A stretch of DNA of 64,000 bases, taken from positions 62,001 to 126,000 of the forward strand of contig NZ_FMWO01000048.1 in NCBI RefSeq assembly GCF_900103035.1, given 5' to 3'. Shown one piece after another: positions 9,354 to 20,172 of the stretch. This DNA comes from Nitrosomonas mobilis (GTDB lineage Bacteria; Pseudomonadota; Gammaproteobacteria; Burkholderiales; Nitrosomonadaceae). Each line of letters starts with the position of its first letter. Position 1 is the stretch's first letter. The translations under genes and the position numbers were made by a program. The notes below the pieces were generated by a model. That model was given only the letters and a program-made list of their open reading frames with translations. It made no database searches and had not been told where the DNA came from.

Positions 9354-10562
9354 TTATCCTCTTGCTCCAAATACCATCCTGCGTGCGACAAAACGCCTGG
9401 CTGGCGGTAAATGGTCGAGAGCGGCTAACCCCAGACCTGTTGCAGTTTGTAGTAAAGACAAGTTAAGAGTAAACAGTTTCACCAGCGAATCGGTGAATAG
9501 CCGACCGCCTTCGCGATCGATGCGACGGCGTTTATTATACCTCGCCAGCATGCGTGGGCTACCGACTTCATTGGCACCGCCAGGTAATGACTGACTTATT
9601 TCATCGGCAAGCTCCCATGCGTCACGTAAGCCGAGATTGAAACCTTGGCCTGCGACAGGATGCAAAGTTTGTGCAGCGTTGCCAATCAGAACGGTCCTCC
9701 TGGAGGTCACATTCGAAGCATGCTTGAGTATTAGCGGGAAACTGGTACGTTTACCTGTTGCAACAAAATTTCCTAGACGGTTGCCGAAGCTGTCCTGCAA
9801 TTGTGATAAAAATGCCTGATCTTCAAGTTGCAGGATAGTCTCAGTCTTTTCAGCAGGTAATGTCCACACCAGTGCATAGCCACCGCCTGAAGGCAACAAA
9901 GCCAGCGGGCCATCCAGCGTAAAATGTTCAAAGGCGGCGCCACGCTCGGGCGAACCGGCTTTGAGATTGGCAATAATTGCACTCTGGTTGTAATCGTGAA
10001 TCTGGTAATTCACCTCAGGCACTTGCTCTGCCAGTTTTCCGCCATCGGCCAATACCAGCAGACCGGTTGACACCAGTCTGCTGGTTCCATTTTGCTGATA
10101 TAGTACGCTTGCGCGTTGCGCATTGGTTTGGAATGAGGTAACTTGCGCACCAGTCTGATAATCAGTTTGACCTTGCTGAATCAGTGAACGTAGTGCAGTG
10201 TAGAGCTCATGATAGTTCACCACATAACCGAGTGCTGGGACACCGGCATCATCCGGAGTCAGGTGCGTTTGTCCTGAGTGTCCTCGATTGGTAATATGCA
10301 CCGCCAAAATGGGTGTAGGTTGGGTCAGTTTTTCCCACACACCCAAACGCTGCAAAATTAAACGGCTACCGTAAGAAAGTGCCAGCGGCCGGGGGTCATC
10401 TACTGCTTCAGGCAGCGCGCGAGTTTCCAGTAATAGAACCGAATAATCATATTCCTGCAAGGCCAGCGCCAGTGCCATACCTACTGGCCCACCACCTGCA
10501 ATGAGCACATCAATATGCCGTTCGGGATTGATGTCAGGTTTCTCCGGGCTGTTACTGCTCAT
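9354..10562 (-). CDS. ubiH: UbiH/VisC/COQ6-family FAD-dependent hydroxylase (ubiquinone biosynthesis)
   Basis: The open frame runs from 10625, but the ATG at 10562 is the more likely start: it overlaps the hisD stop by only 11 nt and gives 402 residues with the dinucleotide loop [16 protein letters not shown] close to the N-terminus. The second FAD motif (LVLADGGKL) and the C-terminal [16 protein letters not shown] are present. The family hydroxylates the benzoquinone ring in ubiquinone synthesis. Which ring position cannot be told from sequence; UbiH, UbiF and VisC are close paralogues, so the symbol is provisional. It is downstream of hisD in the exbD-sodB-hisG-hisD run. Confidence 0.85.
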   Translation of the reverse strand: MSSNSPEKPDINPERHIDVLIAGGGPVGMALALALQEYDYSVLLLETRALPEAVDDPRPLALSYGSRLILQRLGVWEKLTQPTPILAVHITNRGHSGQTHLTPDDAGVPALGYVVNYHELYTALRSLIQQGQTDYQTGAQVTSFQTNAQRASVLYQQNGTSRLVSTGLLVLADGGKLAEQVPEVNYQIHDYNQSAIIANLKAGSPERGAAFEHFTLDGPLALLPSGGGYALVWTLPAEKTETILQLEDQAFLSQLQDSFGNRLGNFVATGKRTSFPLILKHASNVTSRRTVLIGNAAQTLHPVAGQGFNLGLRDAWELADEISQSLPGGANEVGSPRMLARYNKRRRIDREGGRLFTDSLVKLFTLNLSLLQTATGLGLAALDHLPPARRFVARRMVFGARG

Positions 10563-11853
10563 AGCGATAGCTTGCCGATCTGGCATGGGCTTCGAGTCCT
10601 TCACCGCGTGCGAGGGTTGCGGCAATGCGACCCAGCTGCGCTGCGCCTTCTGATGAAACCTGAATCAAGCTGGTGCGTTTCTGGAAATCATAGACGCCCA
10701 AGGGAGAAGAGAAGCGGGCAGTACCGGATGTGGGTAACACATGATTTGGTCCAGCACAGTAATCTCCCAATGCTTCACAAGTATGCCGTCCTAGAAAAAT
10801 GGCACCGGCGTGTTCAATACTGGCTATCCATTGCTCCGGATTTTCAACTGATAATTCCAGATGTTCCGGTGCGATTTGATTGGCAATCGTACATGCTTCC
10901 TGTAAATCCCGAACATGGATCAGAGCGCCGCGATTTTGCAGCGAGGTGCGAATGACCTCATGACGAGGCATGGTTTCAATCAGATTGGCAATGCTTGCTG
11001 CGACACGTTCAAGAAAGGTCGCGTCCGGGCACAGCAGAATTGATTGTGCTTGTTCGTCATGCTCGGCCTGCGAGAACAGATCCATTGCAATCCAGTCCGG
11101 ATCGGTTTGTCCGTCGCAGATCACCAGAATTTCAGAAGGCCCTGCAATCATGTCGATACCCACCGTACCAAATACCTGACGTTTGGCAGCCGCCACATAG
11201 GCATTACCCGGCCCGACAATTTTGTCGACTCGTGGGATAGTCGTCGTTCCATAAGCAAGCGCACCAATTGCTTGGGCACCGCCGATGGTAAAGATCCGGT
11301 CTACCTCGCTGATAGCTGCCGCAGCGAGCACCAGTGGGTTGCAATAGCCACCGGGAGTAGGGGTCACCATGACCAGTTCCTTTACACCCGCAACTTTCGC
11401 CGGAATGGCATTCATCAACACAGAAGAAGGATAAGCCGCTTTCCCGCCGGGAACGTATAGCCCAACACGTGCCAGCGGGGTGATTTTCTGTCCCAGCATG
11501 GTGCCGTCTGCCTCGGTATGCTGCCAGGAGATTGCTACCTGCTTTTCATGGTATTGGCGAATACGCGTTGCTGCAAACTCCAGCGCTGCAAGCGCTTCTG
11601 AGTCGATTGCCTGTAAAGCAGTCTGTACTTGCTCGGGTGATATTTCAATCTGGTCAATCCGAGTCAATTCCAGACGATCAAACTGACGGGTATATTCCAT
11701 CAGTGCTGAATCACCACGAGATTTAATGTTATCCAGAATCTGGTGAACGACTTGCGTTACCTCATCATCCTGCGCAGATTCAACCGCAAGCAAATCTGCG
11801 AGTGATTGCTCAAAGCCTGCATCAGCAGTCGATAGTTGTCTGATATTAACCAT
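10552..11853 (-). CDS. hisD: Histidinol dehydrogenase
   Basis: 433 residues, usual length. Recognisable blocks are [48 protein letters not shown], the catalytic/zinc AEHDEQAQS and the C-terminal [18 protein letters not shown]. It oxidises histidinol to histidine in two NAD-dependent steps with zinc. Its start overlaps the hisG end by 8 nt, showing translational coupling. The hisG-hisD order followed by other genes is typical of betaproteobacterial histidine loci; hisC, usually next, is not here. Confidence 0.97.
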   Translation of the reverse strand: MVNIRQLSTADAGFEQSLADLLAVESAQDDEVTQVVHQILDNIKSRGDSALMEYTRQFDRLELTRIDQIEISPEQVQTALQAIDSEALAALEFAATRIRQYHEKQVAISWQHTEADGTMLGQKITPLARVGLYVPGGKAAYPSSVLMNAIPAKVAGVKELVMVTPTPGGYCNPLVLAAAAISEVDRIFTIGGAQAIGALAYGTTTIPRVDKIVGPGNAYVAAAKRQVFGTVGIDMIAGPSEILVICDGQTDPDWIAMDLFSQAEHDEQAQSILLCPDATFLERVAASIANLIETMPRHEVIRTSLQNRGALIHVRDLQEACTIANQIAPEHLELSVENPEQWIASIEHAGAIFLGRHTCEALGDYCAGPNHVLPTSGTARFSSPLGVYDFQKRTSLIQVSSEGAAQLGRIAATLARGEGLEAHARSASYRYEQ

Positions 11854-12517
11854 TTTTCTTTTGAATGGCTAAGCGGAAGGTCTCAAGTAACGGTTGGATG
11901 GCTTGGTATTTCAACTTCAATGCTGCCTGATTGACGATCAGACGCGCTGAGATTGGCATGATTTCTTCTACTGCCCGCAAATTGTTGGCTTTGAGCGTGC
12001 TGCCAGTCGAGACCAGGTCGACAATGGCATCGGCCAATCCGACCAAGGGAGCGAGTTCCATTGAGCCATACAATTTGATCAAATCAACATGCATGCCTTT
12101 GGCCGCAAAGTGATCTCGTGCCGTTTTAACGTATTTGGTTGCCACACGCAACCGTGCACCTTGAAAAACGGTGGCGGCATAATCAAAATCATTCCTGACA
12201 GCGACCATCATGCGGCAATCAGCAATTTGTAGATCAAGTGGTAAGTAAAGCCCGCTGGTATCATGCTCCAGCAGCACATCCTTACCAGCCACCCCCATAT
12301 CTGCCGCACCATATTGCACATAAGTAGGTACGTCTGCAGCGCGCACCATGATGAGTCGAACATCAGGCCGGTTGGTGGTGATGATCAACTTACGTGAGGT
12401 TTCGGGATCATCCAGCGCAACCATACCGGCTGCTTCGAGAAAAGGGAGCGTATCTTCAAAAATTCGCCCTTTGGAAAGGGCGATAGTAACCGTTGAAGAG
12501 AGTGCTGACGTTGACAA
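11846..12517 (-). CDS. hisG: ATP phosphoribosyltransferase catalytic subunit (short HisG)
   Basis: About 223 residues: the short HisG form, lacking the C-terminal regulatory domain and therefore expected to need HisZ, which is not in this window. Signatures are [17 protein letters not shown] and the PRPP-binding [18 protein letters not shown]. There is no in-frame ATG near the conserved N-terminus. In-frame TTG codons at 12550, 12532 and 12517 are the candidates. 12517 is chosen because it lies just after the sodB stop (12525), whereas 12550 would overlap sodB by 26 nt. The start is uncertain but the gene is not. Confidence 0.92.
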   Translation of the reverse strand: MSTSALSSTVTIALSKGRIFEDTLPFLEAAGMVALDDPETSRKLIITTNRPDVRLIMVRAADVPTYVQYGAADMGVAGKDVLLEHDTSGLYLPLDLQIADCRMMVAVRNDFDYAATVFQGARLRVATKYVKTARDHFAAKGMHVDLIKLYGSMELAPLVGLADAIVDLVSTGSTLKANNLRAVEEIMPISARLIVNQAALKLKYQAIQPLLETFRLAIQKKNG

Positions 12518-12524
12518 TCTCGAA

Positions 12525-13166
12525 TTACCCAACGAGGTTGGCTGCTGCAAACTCCCAGTTGATCAATTTGTCGAGCACGGCTTTGACGTAGTCGGGGCGC
12601 CGGTTCTGATAATCAAGGTAATAGGCATGCTCCCACACATCCACAGTCAGCAATGGACGAAGATTGCCTGTTAACGGAGAATCCGCATTGGTGGTTTTGG
12701 TAATGACGAGTTTGTCGCCATCCTGCGCCAGCCACGCCCAACCACTTCCAAACTGGGTAACAGCCGCATTGGCGAGTTCCTGCTTGCAGTTGTCCACGCT
12801 GCCAAACGCCGCTTCAATTTTCTGTTTCAGCACAGATGGCGGCTCTCCCCCGCCATTTGGACTCAAACTGTGCCAGTAAAACATATGGTTCCAGATTTGT
12901 GCCGCGTTGTTGAAAATACCTGCTTTATCTGCTTTGCCAGACGTTTCGGCAATGATCTGCTCTAGCGATTGCCCGGCAAATGGCGTGCCGGCCACCAGTT
13001 TATTCAGGTTGTCGACATAGGCCTTGTGGTGCTTGCCATAGTGAAAGCTGAGCGTATGCGCGGAAATGACGGGCTCCAGCGCGCTATCAGCATAGGGAAG
13101 TGGTGCCAGTACGTAAGTGTCACCGGATTGAGCCGGTTTAGAAAAATTTTCCAGAGAATTACTCAT
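12525..13166 (-). CDS. sodB: Superoxide dismutase (Fe/Mn family, Fe-like)
   Basis: 213 residues from the ATG at 13166, preceded by a ggaagc-type ribosome site; an upstream ATG at 13205 is less likely. Metal ligands are visible: the [19 protein letters not shown] region, IWNHMFYW, and the signature [19 protein letters not shown] that supplies Asp and His. It converts superoxide to peroxide and oxygen in the cytoplasm. Fe-versus-Mn preference is judged from overall similarity to SodB and is not certain. It lies between exbD and hisG on the same strand, with a 77-nt gap to exbD. Confidence 0.95.
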   Translation of the reverse strand: MSNSLENFSKPAQSGDTYVLAPLPYADSALEPVISAHTLSFHYGKHHKAYVDNLNKLVAGTPFAGQSLEQIIAETSGKADKAGIFNNAAQIWNHMFYWHSLSPNGGGEPPSVLKQKIEAAFGSVDNCKQELANAAVTQFGSGWAWLAQDGDKLVITKTTNADSPLTGNLRPLLTVDVWEHAYYLDYQNRRPDYVKAVLDKLINWEFAAANLVG

Positions 13167-13243
13167 ATTGCTTCCTTTGAAAATAAAGTTGAAAAATGAA
13201 GTCATAACCAGCTTGACGATCTATGCCATTAGTAATTTTAATT

Positions 13244-13675
13244 TTATTGAATACCACTCGAAGTTTCTGCGGTGAAGGTAACCTGATTATACCCTGCCAA
13301 GCGTGCCGCTTCCATTACCGTTATCACGGACTGGTGACTGGCATTGGCATCCGCGCTGATCACAATGATTGGATTTTGCTGTGATTTGGCGGCAGTATGC
13401 AGTGAATCACGCAAATCCTCGATACTGATAAACTTTATCGGAACCATATTGATGGTGTATTCCCCACCAGCGCTGACAGTGACATCAATTACTACAGATT
13501 GTTTGCTGGTATCCGTTTCCAAGGCGCTTGCCTGCGGCAAGGTTATCTCCAGTGCCGAAAGCTTTGAGTAAGTAGTCGTAATGACCAGGAATATCAGGAT
13601 AACCAGTAGTACGTCAATCATGGGAACCAGATTGATTTCAGGCTCTTCTCTTTTTCGTCCTCGTTGAAAATTCAT
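13244..13675 (-). CDS. exbD: ExbD/TolR-family biopolymer transport protein
   Basis: 143 residues: a short cytoplasmic N-terminus ([18 protein letters not shown]), one membrane helix (~19-36) carrying the proton-path Asp in the [15 protein letters not shown] segment, and a periplasmic domain. ExbD works with ExbB and TonB to energise outer-membrane receptors. No exbB or tonB flanks it, which is unusual; the divergent neighbour is purE, only about 110 bp away. It may be the promoter-proximal gene of the sodB-hisG-hisD run, or be served by an exbB elsewhere. Confidence 0.88.
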   Translation of the reverse strand: MNFQRGRKREEPEINLVPMIDVLLVILIFLVITTTYSKLSALEITLPQASALETDTSKQSVVIDVTVSAGGEYTINMVPIKFISIEDLRDSLHTAAKSQQNPIIVISADANASHQSVITVMEAARLAGYNQVTFTAETSSGIQ

Positions 13676-13786
13676 CTGTGGTCAGTTGGTCAATGGATGA
13701 GGAAATTACGAACTTATGCTTTTATTCTAGTTTATTATTGCCGTTTTCACCAAACCTCGTTGATATATTTGTTTGAAGGACACGAA

Positions 13787-14287
13787 GTGAATCATCTCCA
13801 GGCCGATGTCGGTATTGTAATGGGAAGCAGCAGCGACTGGAACGTGATGCAGCATGCTGCAAGTATACTCAGAGATTTCGATGTGTCGTACGAAAACCTG
13901 ATTATCTCCGCCCATCGCACTCCCGATAAAATGTTTGATTATGCGCAAACAGCGTACGCTCGCGGTCTGAAATGTATCATTGCCGGTGCAGGCGGAGCTG
14001 CTCATCTGCCCGGCATGCTCGCGGCCAAGACTACGCTGCCGGTATTGGGTGTGCCGGTTACCTCACGTCATCTGCAGGGCATCGATTCCCTGCTTTCTAT
14101 CGTGCAGATGCCAAAAGGCATACCGGTTGCTACCTTTGCTATCGGTGAAGCAGGCGCAGCCAATGCCGCACTATTTGCCATAGCGTTGTTATCCATTGAA
14201 GATCGCCTGCTCGCACAACGGCTCGATCAGTTTCGCCAGGATCAGGCTGACAGCGTCGCGGCCATGACACTCCCACAGGAAACATGA
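13787..14287 (+). CDS. purE: 5-(carboxyamino)imidazole ribonucleotide mutase
   Basis: 166 residues from a GTG at 13787, chosen because it has an aagga ribosome site upstream and gives the normal class I PurE length; the open frame extends to 13664 without homology. Motifs: [27 protein letters not shown], and [16 protein letters not shown]. It converts N5-CAIR to CAIR in purine synthesis. The last 4 nt overlap purK (ATGA), so the pair is coupled, as in most bacteria. Confidence 0.95.
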   Translation: MNHLQADVGIVMGSSSDWNVMQHAASILRDFDVSYENLIISAHRTPDKMFDYAQTAYARGLKCIIAGAGGAAHLPGMLAAKTTLPVLGVPVTSRHLQGIDSLLSIVQMPKGIPVATFAIGEAGAANAALFAIALLSIEDRLLAQRLDQFRQDQADSVAAMTLPQET

Positions 14288-15447
14288 TCAAGCCGGGTGC
14301 AACGCTTGGCATCCTTGGTGGTGGCCAACTGGGCAGGATGTTCGTCATGGCAGCCCAGTCGATGGGCTATGCAGTCACCGTGCTTGATCCGGCGCCGGAT
14401 AGTCCGGCTGGGCGTGTCGCCGAGCGGCACCTGTGTGCCGATTACCTGGATTTTATGGCGCTGGATGAGCTGGGATCGACCTGCGCGGGTGTTACCACCG
14501 AATTTGAAAACGTGCCGGCAGATACCCTGCGCTACTTATCGAAATTCTGTCCGGTCAGTCCGGATGCGGACAGCGTTGCCATTGCACAGGACCGGATTCA
14601 GGAAAAGCAGTTTCTTACCCACAATGGTTTCGCGCTGGCGCCTTACCTGATTCTGGATGGACAGCATCCACTGACGCCTGCAATTGATCCCACCCTGTTC
14701 CCCGGCATCCTTAAAAATAGCCGCTTCGGTTACGATGGCAAAGGACAGGTGTTCGTCGAGAGTGCTGATAAACTTCACGACGCCCTGATTTCCATGAACA
14801 ACAGGTGTTGTGTGCTGGAAAAAAAGGTGTCTCTGGTACGAGAAATATCGGTTATTCTTGCCAGGGGACGAGATCAGCAGATAGTTTGCTTTCCCATTGC
14901 CGAAAACCGGCACACAAACGGTATTCTTGATGTCAGCATTGTCCCAGCAGGTATCGAAGAGGCGATTGCCGTGCAAGCGCGCGAAATTGCCAGGCAAATT
15001 GCTATCCGGCTGGATTACGTCGGCATATTGTGTATCGAATTCTTCCTGCTTGAGAATGCCCAGCTCCTGATCAATGAAATTGCTCCTCGTCCCCATAATA
15101 GCGGCCATTTCTCGCTTGATACCTGCATCACTTCCCAGTTCGAGCAACAGGTACGAGTCCTGTGTGGCCTGCCTCTGGGCAACGCCAGTCTGATGCGGCC
15201 CGCCGTCATGGTTAATCTGCTCGGGGATCTATGGAGAGAAAATTGTGCGCCTGATTGGCGTTTGATATTTAATCATCCGGTCGCAAAGTTACATCTGTAC
15301 GGCAAGCAGGAGGCTCGCCCCGGTAGAAAAATGGGGCATTTTACGGTATTGGCCGATACTGTAAACGAGGCCTTGGTACTGGCGCTGAGCATTAAACAAG
15401 CATTGACTGCGGAAGAGCAGTCTTTCAGCTTTCCCACTCTGGAATAA
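14284..15447 (+). CDS. purK: 5-(carboxyamino)imidazole ribonucleotide synthase
   Basis: 387 residues. ATP-grasp protein with the N-terminal loop [31 protein letters not shown], and the metal-binding stretch [13 protein letters not shown]. It carboxylates AIR to N5-CAIR with ATP and bicarbonate and hands it to PurE. Its stop codon lies inside a perfect hairpin (15433-15474) that probably terminates transcription. Last gene of the purEK pair. Confidence 0.97.
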   Translation: MIKPGATLGILGGGQLGRMFVMAAQSMGYAVTVLDPAPDSPAGRVAERHLCADYLDFMALDELGSTCAGVTTEFENVPADTLRYLSKFCPVSPDADSVAIAQDRIQEKQFLTHNGFALAPYLILDGQHPLTPAIDPTLFPGILKNSRFGYDGKGQVFVESADKLHDALISMNNRCCVLEKKVSLVREISVILARGRDQQIVCFPIAENRHTNGILDVSIVPAGIEEAIAVQAREIARQIAIRLDYVGILCIEFFLLENAQLLINEIAPRPHNSGHFSLDTCITSQFEQQVRVLCGLPLGNASLMRPAVMVNLLGDLWRENCAPDWRLIFNHPVAKLHLYGKQEARPGRKMGHFTVLADTVNEALVLALSIKQALTAEEQSFSFPTLE

Positions 15448-15474
15448 AGCTCTTTAGCTTTATTCCAGAGTGGG
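15433..15474. terminator. Perfect 19-bp hairpin between convergent purK and PEP-CTERM genes
   Basis: Arms 15433-15451 and 15456-15474 are perfectly complementary with a 4-nt loop. The purK stop codon lies in the left arm. There is no T-tract on either side, so it is not a textbook intrinsic terminator, but its place between two convergent genes suggests bidirectional termination or mRNA 3'-end protection. Confidence 0.7.
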
Positions 15475-15485
15475 ATGTGATCCGG

Positions 15486-16226
15486 TTACAGACGGAATGG
15501 ACGTGCCCTGCCGATACCCAAACCAGCCAGAGCAATTCCGAGTAACGCCAGCGTGCCCGGTTCAGGAACTTCTACTGGTGGTTTCGGGCGATCGTCACCG
15601 CTGATCTGACTGATCTTGAAATAGTCATTTTTATTGTCATACCCGAGATTGACAGGTGCGGCAGCGAGAATCAGATAACGCCCCGCCATGCCATTTGCAC
15701 CAAAATTCTGTGTGGTATTGACAGGTACATTCAGAAAATCGAAAGCGGTAAAACCCAGGCTGCCAAGGTCAGAGAATTTTGTTCCAAAAAAGTTATAACC
15801 AGCGCCGAGGGCATCGCCACCAATCCAGGCGCGGATATCGGCATCATTTTGCCTCCAGCCGATCTGGAAACCAGTAAACAGGTAATCAGTATTACTGAAT
15901 TCAAAAACGATCAGTTCATCTTTACCGCTGTTATCGACTGCATGCTGGGGAGAACCGGATGATTCGCTCGGGCTTTTGACACCCAGCCCGCCGGAATACT
16001 GGTTGATGGCGGCTTTGACAAACAGACCAAGACCGGGATTATCGTTGGTTGCATAAGCGCGTGCTTTGAGTGTTTTGCCGGCGCTGGTGAATGTGCACTC
16101 GTTACCTACGCCGGAAGTGCATGTTCCCGATGGGGATCCCAGACCCCAGGATACTGGTGTGGCATAACTGCTGCCTGCCAAACCTGCAACCGCAACCAGT
16201 GCGCTTATGACTAGTAGTTTTTTCAT
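15486..16226 (-). CDS. PEP-CTERM sorted secreted protein
   Basis: 246 residues. A signal peptide (~1-22, MKKLLVISALVAVAGLAG then AxA-type site) opens the protein. The C-terminus carries the PEP-CTERM signal: VPEPGTLALLGIALAGLGIG followed by an Arg-containing tail. Such proteins are processed by an exosortase and exported with extracellular polysaccharide. The mature middle (~23-215) is Gly/Asn-rich and matches no enzyme I recognise. It fits the exosortase-A-associated genes at 46604-50509. Four Asn-Tyr/Phe-rich strand-like segments suggest a beta-sandwich. Upstream 16227-16508 is noncoding; I see nothing definite there beyond AT-rich DNA. Confidence 0.9.
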   Translation of the reverse strand: MKKLLVISALVAVAGLAGSSYATPVSWGLGSPSGTCTSGVGNECTFTSAGKTLKARAYATNDNPGLGLFVKAAINQYSGGLGVKSPSESSGSPQHAVDNSGKDELIVFEFSNTDYLFTGFQIGWRQNDADIRAWIGGDALGAGYNFFGTKFSDLGSLGFTAFDFLNVPVNTTQNFGANGMAGRYLILAAAPVNLGYDNKNDYFKISQISGDDRPKPPVEVPEPGTLALLGIALAGLGIGRARPFRL

Positions 16227-16508
16227 TTCATATTCCTCATCTGTTATTTATTAATTGTCAGCTTTGCTGCGTTTTCATCTCTTCTGCTTTGCCAGATGTG
16301 GCGGTTGAGCTTCTATCTGTATGCATCAGAAGCCAGCGTCTATATAAAAGCAATTAGCGTGCCACAAATAATTATTATTTATCTACAGCTAGTTATGCTT
16401 ATGTGTTGTTTTTGGTGTGATGTGGTGTAAGAGAGATCGACGTTGCTTGCCCAGCAACGATAATCAAGGAGTGAAACAAAATTTTTGAGGAAGAGCTGCT
16501 GCTGAGGG

Positions 16509-18191
16509 TTACAGTGTGATGCTGTTTTCAGCAAGATTGAGCAGGGGCGGCTGGGTAGATAGAATCAGGGTGGTACGTTTTCTGGTTAGTGCCAGCAGTG
16601 CCTGCTGCAATAGTGGATCATTCAGATCAAATTGGACAATGCTTTCGTCAATGATGACAATAGCTGGGTTTTTCAGAAGGGCGCGGGCAATCAGTAGCCG
16701 TTGCCGCTCACTGGCCGTCAGCGTTATCCCGGTGTCCAGTATGGTTTCATGTCCGCGCGGTAATTCGCGAATAAATTCGGTTGCATGGCTGGCATGAGCT
16801 GCACGGGTAATTTCGGTTTCCACGCTGCAACGTTTCATTCCATAGGCGATATTGGCGGCAACCGTATCGCTTAAAAGCATTCTATCCGGCGATAACCACG
16901 CAATACTGGCTTGGCGTACCAGCTGATCAATATCGACAGCATTCTGCTTGTCCAGCATGACTTTACCAGTGATAGGCGATACGAAACCACACACCAGAGA
17001 TGCGAGGATTTGAGCCGAGTCGGAGGTAAAATTAGTGATGGCGAGAATTTCGCCAGGTATCAGGGAAAAATCTGGGCACGAGGCTAATCGTGACTGACTG
17101 GCATTACAGTAAAAATGGACGTTTTCGAAATAAACTGAGCCTTGGAGCCGTCTGATTCTGTTGGCAGATAGATCATTGCTGGTTGCCTTGGCTGGTGCGT
17201 GTGGGATGCTTAATATCGCGGCGATAGGCTGATAAGACTGATGACTGTCTACTAACAAACGCTTGATCGCCAGCAATCGTTTCAACGGTAGGGTTAGTAT
17301 CAGTAGCGCGGCAATAAAGGCAGGCATTTCGCCAGGCATAAATTTACCGAGAGTCATCTGTTGCAGCCAGAAATAAAGTAACGCGGTCATCAGGCCGATC
17401 AGAAACAGCTGTGCCAGCATACCAGTCAGCATAGAATGGCCAGTCTGTCTCAGAGAGATGCGTTGTTGCTGATCAAGTATATTGTAAATATTCAGTCTTT
17501 CTTGCAAACACCCGTGGTCAAGTCGAATCAGGTGCTGGTATGCGATCACATTCTGAATTAGGTTGGTAATCTCATTTTGTGTTTTATCAGACAGGGTCTG
17601 AGATGCCGTATCCGTGCTGAATAATGACTGGGTCAGCAGAGCGACCGCTAACACCACTAATGTCAGTAGTGCCAATTCCTGATTCATATAAAGTAAAACT
17701 GCTACCAGTCCGATCACAGTCAGCAAGTCCCGGGAAAGGCTGTTAATCAGGCGAATGAGATAGTTGAGCAAACTATCTACCGTACCGAAATAACGTAATT
17801 TTATCCATTCGCTGGATATGTCGGTACAGTTGGGTGTGGTGCCTACCAGCTGTGCCAGCAGTCGGTCGCGCAAAATCAAGGCAAACTGTCCTTGCAGGCG
17901 ATGCAGCGTATAATTCCCCGCGTAATTGGCTGTGATACTGGTTAACAATAATATCGCCAGCAACAGGGGCAGTTCATGCAAAAAAAGACGATTACCACCG
18001 GGTAACACGTGGGTTGATAGCTGTCCGATAACCAGTGGTATCAAAGTGATGCTGATCGCAGTAACACTGGCGCTGAAGAATACAATTGACAGGAATTGCC
18101 AGTAAGGGGTTTCTGATTCCCTGAGCCATTGCAGCAGATTCGATCGAAAAGAAGTGGGTTGAGAAAATGATGGTCTGTTTGTCATATACAA
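16509..18191 (-). CDS. MsbA-like ABC exporter with degenerate nucleotide-binding domain
   Basis: 560 residues. About six hydrophobic segments (~30-60, 75-93, 155-190, 255-300) form an ABC exporter membrane domain. Residues ~350-560 align with the ATPase domain, but the Walker A loop is TNFTSDSAQI at 386-395 and lacks the GxGKS/T lysine. The signature is LTASERQ (491-497) instead of LSGGQ, Walker B reads IVIIDES (511-517), and the H-loop His is Gln (547). The D-Q-L-R/A helix region is otherwise kept. Either it is a decaying exporter or a non-hydrolysing half of a heterodimer. Divergent from rfbA, 126 bp apart. Confidence 0.85.
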   Translation of the reverse strand: MYMTNRPSFSQPTSFRSNLLQWLRESETPYWQFLSIVFFSASVTAISITLIPLVIGQLSTHVLPGGNRLFLHELPLLLAILLLTSITANYAGNYTLHRLQGQFALILRDRLLAQLVGTTPNCTDISSEWIKLRYFGTVDSLLNYLIRLINSLSRDLLTVIGLVAVLLYMNQELALLTLVVLAVALLTQSLFSTDTASQTLSDKTQNEITNLIQNVIAYQHLIRLDHGCLQERLNIYNILDQQQRISLRQTGHSMLTGMLAQLFLIGLMTALLYFWLQQMTLGKFMPGEMPAFIAALLILTLPLKRLLAIKRLLVDSHQSYQPIAAILSIPHAPAKATSNDLSANRIRRLQGSVYFENVHFYCNASQSRLASCPDFSLIPGEILAITNFTSDSAQILASLVCGFVSPITGKVMLDKQNAVDIDQLVRQASIAWLSPDRMLLSDTVAANIAYGMKRCSVETEITRAAHASHATEFIRELPRGHETILDTGITLTASERQRLLIARALLKNPAIVIIDESIVQFDLNDPLLQQALLALTRKRTTLILSTQPPLLNLAENSITL

Positions 18192-18317
18192 GCAAAAATT
18201 TTATAAGCGAACGCCATTTACTATAACTATAGCAGCTCGACATCCGACCGGAAATGCATTTAATATCGCACTTTCACGCTGCTCATAGTCGATTGGCACA
18301 GTTATCATGGAGCGTGC

Positions 18318-19238
18318 ATGTCCACAATTTCAGTAACGGCGAAAAATTCAATGTACAACTTAGTCCGTCGGAAAGGAATCATTCTCGCCGGGGGATCCGG
18401 CACACGTCTTTATCCTGTGACGCAGGCGGTTTCCAAACAGTTATTGCCTGTGTTTGATAAACCGATGGTGTATTACCCGTTGAGCACACTCATGCTCGCG
18501 GGCATTCGCGATATTCTGATCATTTCGACACCCGAGGATACGCCGCGATTTACTGGCTTGCTGGGAGGAGGAGAGCAGTGGGGGATGAATCTGTCCTATG
18601 CCGTGCAACCCTCACCGGATGGTCTGGCACAGGCGTTTATCATTGGCGCGCCTTTCATCGCGAACGACCCAAGCGCACTTATTCTCGGAGATAACATATT
18701 CTATGGGCATGATTTTGAGCGCCTGCTGAAGAGTGCCATGCAGCGCATACAGGGCGCCAGCGTATTTGCTTATCATGTGCATGATCCCGAACGCTATGGC
18801 GTGGTGGAATTTGATTCTGCTGGTAAAGCGATCGATCTGGAGGAAAAACCCAAACAGCCAAAATCCAATTATGCGGTGACGGGTTTGTATTTTTATGATC
18901 AGCAGGTGGTTGATCTGGCCAGCACGCTTAAACCCTCGGTGCGTAATGAACTGGAAATCACCGATCTGAATCAGTTATATCTGGAAAGAGAGATGCTCAA
19001 TGTAGAAATCATGGGGCGGGGCTATGCTTGGCTGGATACCGGCACCCATGAATCCTTGCTGGATGCGAGTCAGTTTGTCGCAACCATCGAACATCGGCAA
19101 GGACTCAAGATTGCCTGCCCGGAAGAAATTGCTTACCGCAAGGGCTGGATAGACGAGGCACAACTGCAAAAACTGGCGCAACCTCTGGCAAAAAATGGCT
19201 ATGGTCAGTATTTAATGAAAATTTTAGAAGCGTCCTAA
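18318..19238 (+). CDS. rfbA: Glucose-1-phosphate thymidylyltransferase
   Basis: 306 residues. Nucleotidyltransferase signature [17 protein letters not shown], then [30 protein letters not shown] and [16 protein letters not shown], all characteristic of RmlA/RfbA. It makes dTDP-glucose, the first step to dTDP-rhamnose. Start 18318 has a GGAG five bases upstream; an internal ATG at 18351 would also give a normal-length enzyme. rfbB, C and D are not adjacent. It is convergent with trpC, 5 bp apart. Confidence 0.95.
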   Translation: MSTISVTAKNSMYNLVRRKGIILAGGSGTRLYPVTQAVSKQLLPVFDKPMVYYPLSTLMLAGIRDILIISTPEDTPRFTGLLGGGEQWGMNLSYAVQPSPDGLAQAFIIGAPFIANDPSALILGDNIFYGHDFERLLKSAMQRIQGASVFAYHVHDPERYGVVEFDSAGKAIDLEEKPKQPKSNYAVTGLYFYDQQVVDLASTLKPSVRNELEITDLNQLYLEREMLNVEIMGRGYAWLDTGTHESLLDASQFVATIEHRQGLKIACPEEIAYRKGWIDEAQLQKLAQPLAKNGYGQYLMKILEAS

Positions 19239-19243
19239 AAGCA

Positions 19244-20164
19244 TTATGACTGATTGCCAACCGCACATAGCTCGCTGAGCGCAATACCAGGATCTGGCGC
19301 GCGCATAAATGTTTCACCAATCAGGAAGGTATGAATGTTGTGCGTTTGCATGGTCGCGATATCATTTTTCGATACGATACCACTTTCAGTGATAATGATG
19401 CGATCTGCCGGAATATGTCTTGCCAATTCCCAGGTGATGTCGAGTCTGGTTTCAAACGTACGCAGATTGCGGTTATTGATTCCGATGAGGGGGGTCTTGA
19501 GTTGCAGTGCTAGATCGAGCTCATTTTTGTCATGCACTTCCACCAGAACCGCCATACCTAGATCATGGGCGATAGATTCCAGTTTCTTCATACGTGTGAG
19601 CGTACTATCGCCCTGGTTGATGATCGGATCATCAGTAAAAACAGGAGAGTGAAAGGCTGCAACGATCAGCAGGATACAATCTGCGCCCATTGCACGGGCT
19701 TCATAGACCTGATATTCATCAAGGATGAAATCCTTGCGCAGAATCGGCAGATCACATGCTGCCCGAGCCTGCTGCAAAAAATCTGCGCTACCCCTGAAAA
19801 ATTGCTCATCGGTCAATACCGACAAACAGACTGCGCCATGATTGGCGTAACTGGCAGCAATCTTGTCCGGATCAAAATCAGCGGGTATGGCAGTCTTCCG
19901 AAGCGAATCTGTTGTTTCAGGAAGTGGGGCCGGTGGTACGGTTGCAGTACCACGTAGCAGGCCCTTGCTTGGGCTTGCGCGTTTGATTTCGGCAATGATT
20001 GCTATTTTTCGTTGCGTGATTTTGTCACGGATGGCCTGAACAAAATCCCTGACCGGTGCGGTCTGGGTAATTTCCTGTTGAATTGCCTGCAACGGTTTAC
20101 GCTGGCTGGCGGCGGTAATTTCCTGTTTTTTTACCGTTAGAATACGGTCAAGAATTGCAGACAT
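19244..20164 (-). CDS. trpC: Indole-3-glycerol phosphate synthase
   Basis: 306 residues, longer than the usual ~260. Core motifs are present: [53 protein letters not shown] and [12 protein letters not shown]. The extra length is in two insertions: a Pro/Thr-rich stretch after SPSKGLLRG (about residues 72-97), and a loop after [10 protein letters not shown] (about 175-190). Both fall in surface loops between conserved strands, so activity is expected. It follows trpD by 8 nt in a trpGDC operon. Confidence 0.94.
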   Translation of the reverse strand: MSAILDRILTVKKQEITAASQRKPLQAIQQEITQTAPVRDFVQAIRDKITQRKIAIIAEIKRASPSKGLLRGTATVPPAPLPETTDSLRKTAIPADFDPDKIAASYANHGAVCLSVLTDEQFFRGSADFLQQARAACDLPILRKDFILDEYQVYEARAMGADCILLIVAAFHSPVFTDDPIINQGDSTLTRMKKLESIAHDLGMAVLVEVHDKNELDLALQLKTPLIGINNRNLRTFETRLDITWELARHIPADRIIITESGIVSKNDIATMQTHNIHTFLIGETFMRAPDPGIALSELCAVGNQS

Positions 20165-20172
20165 GGCGCGTT

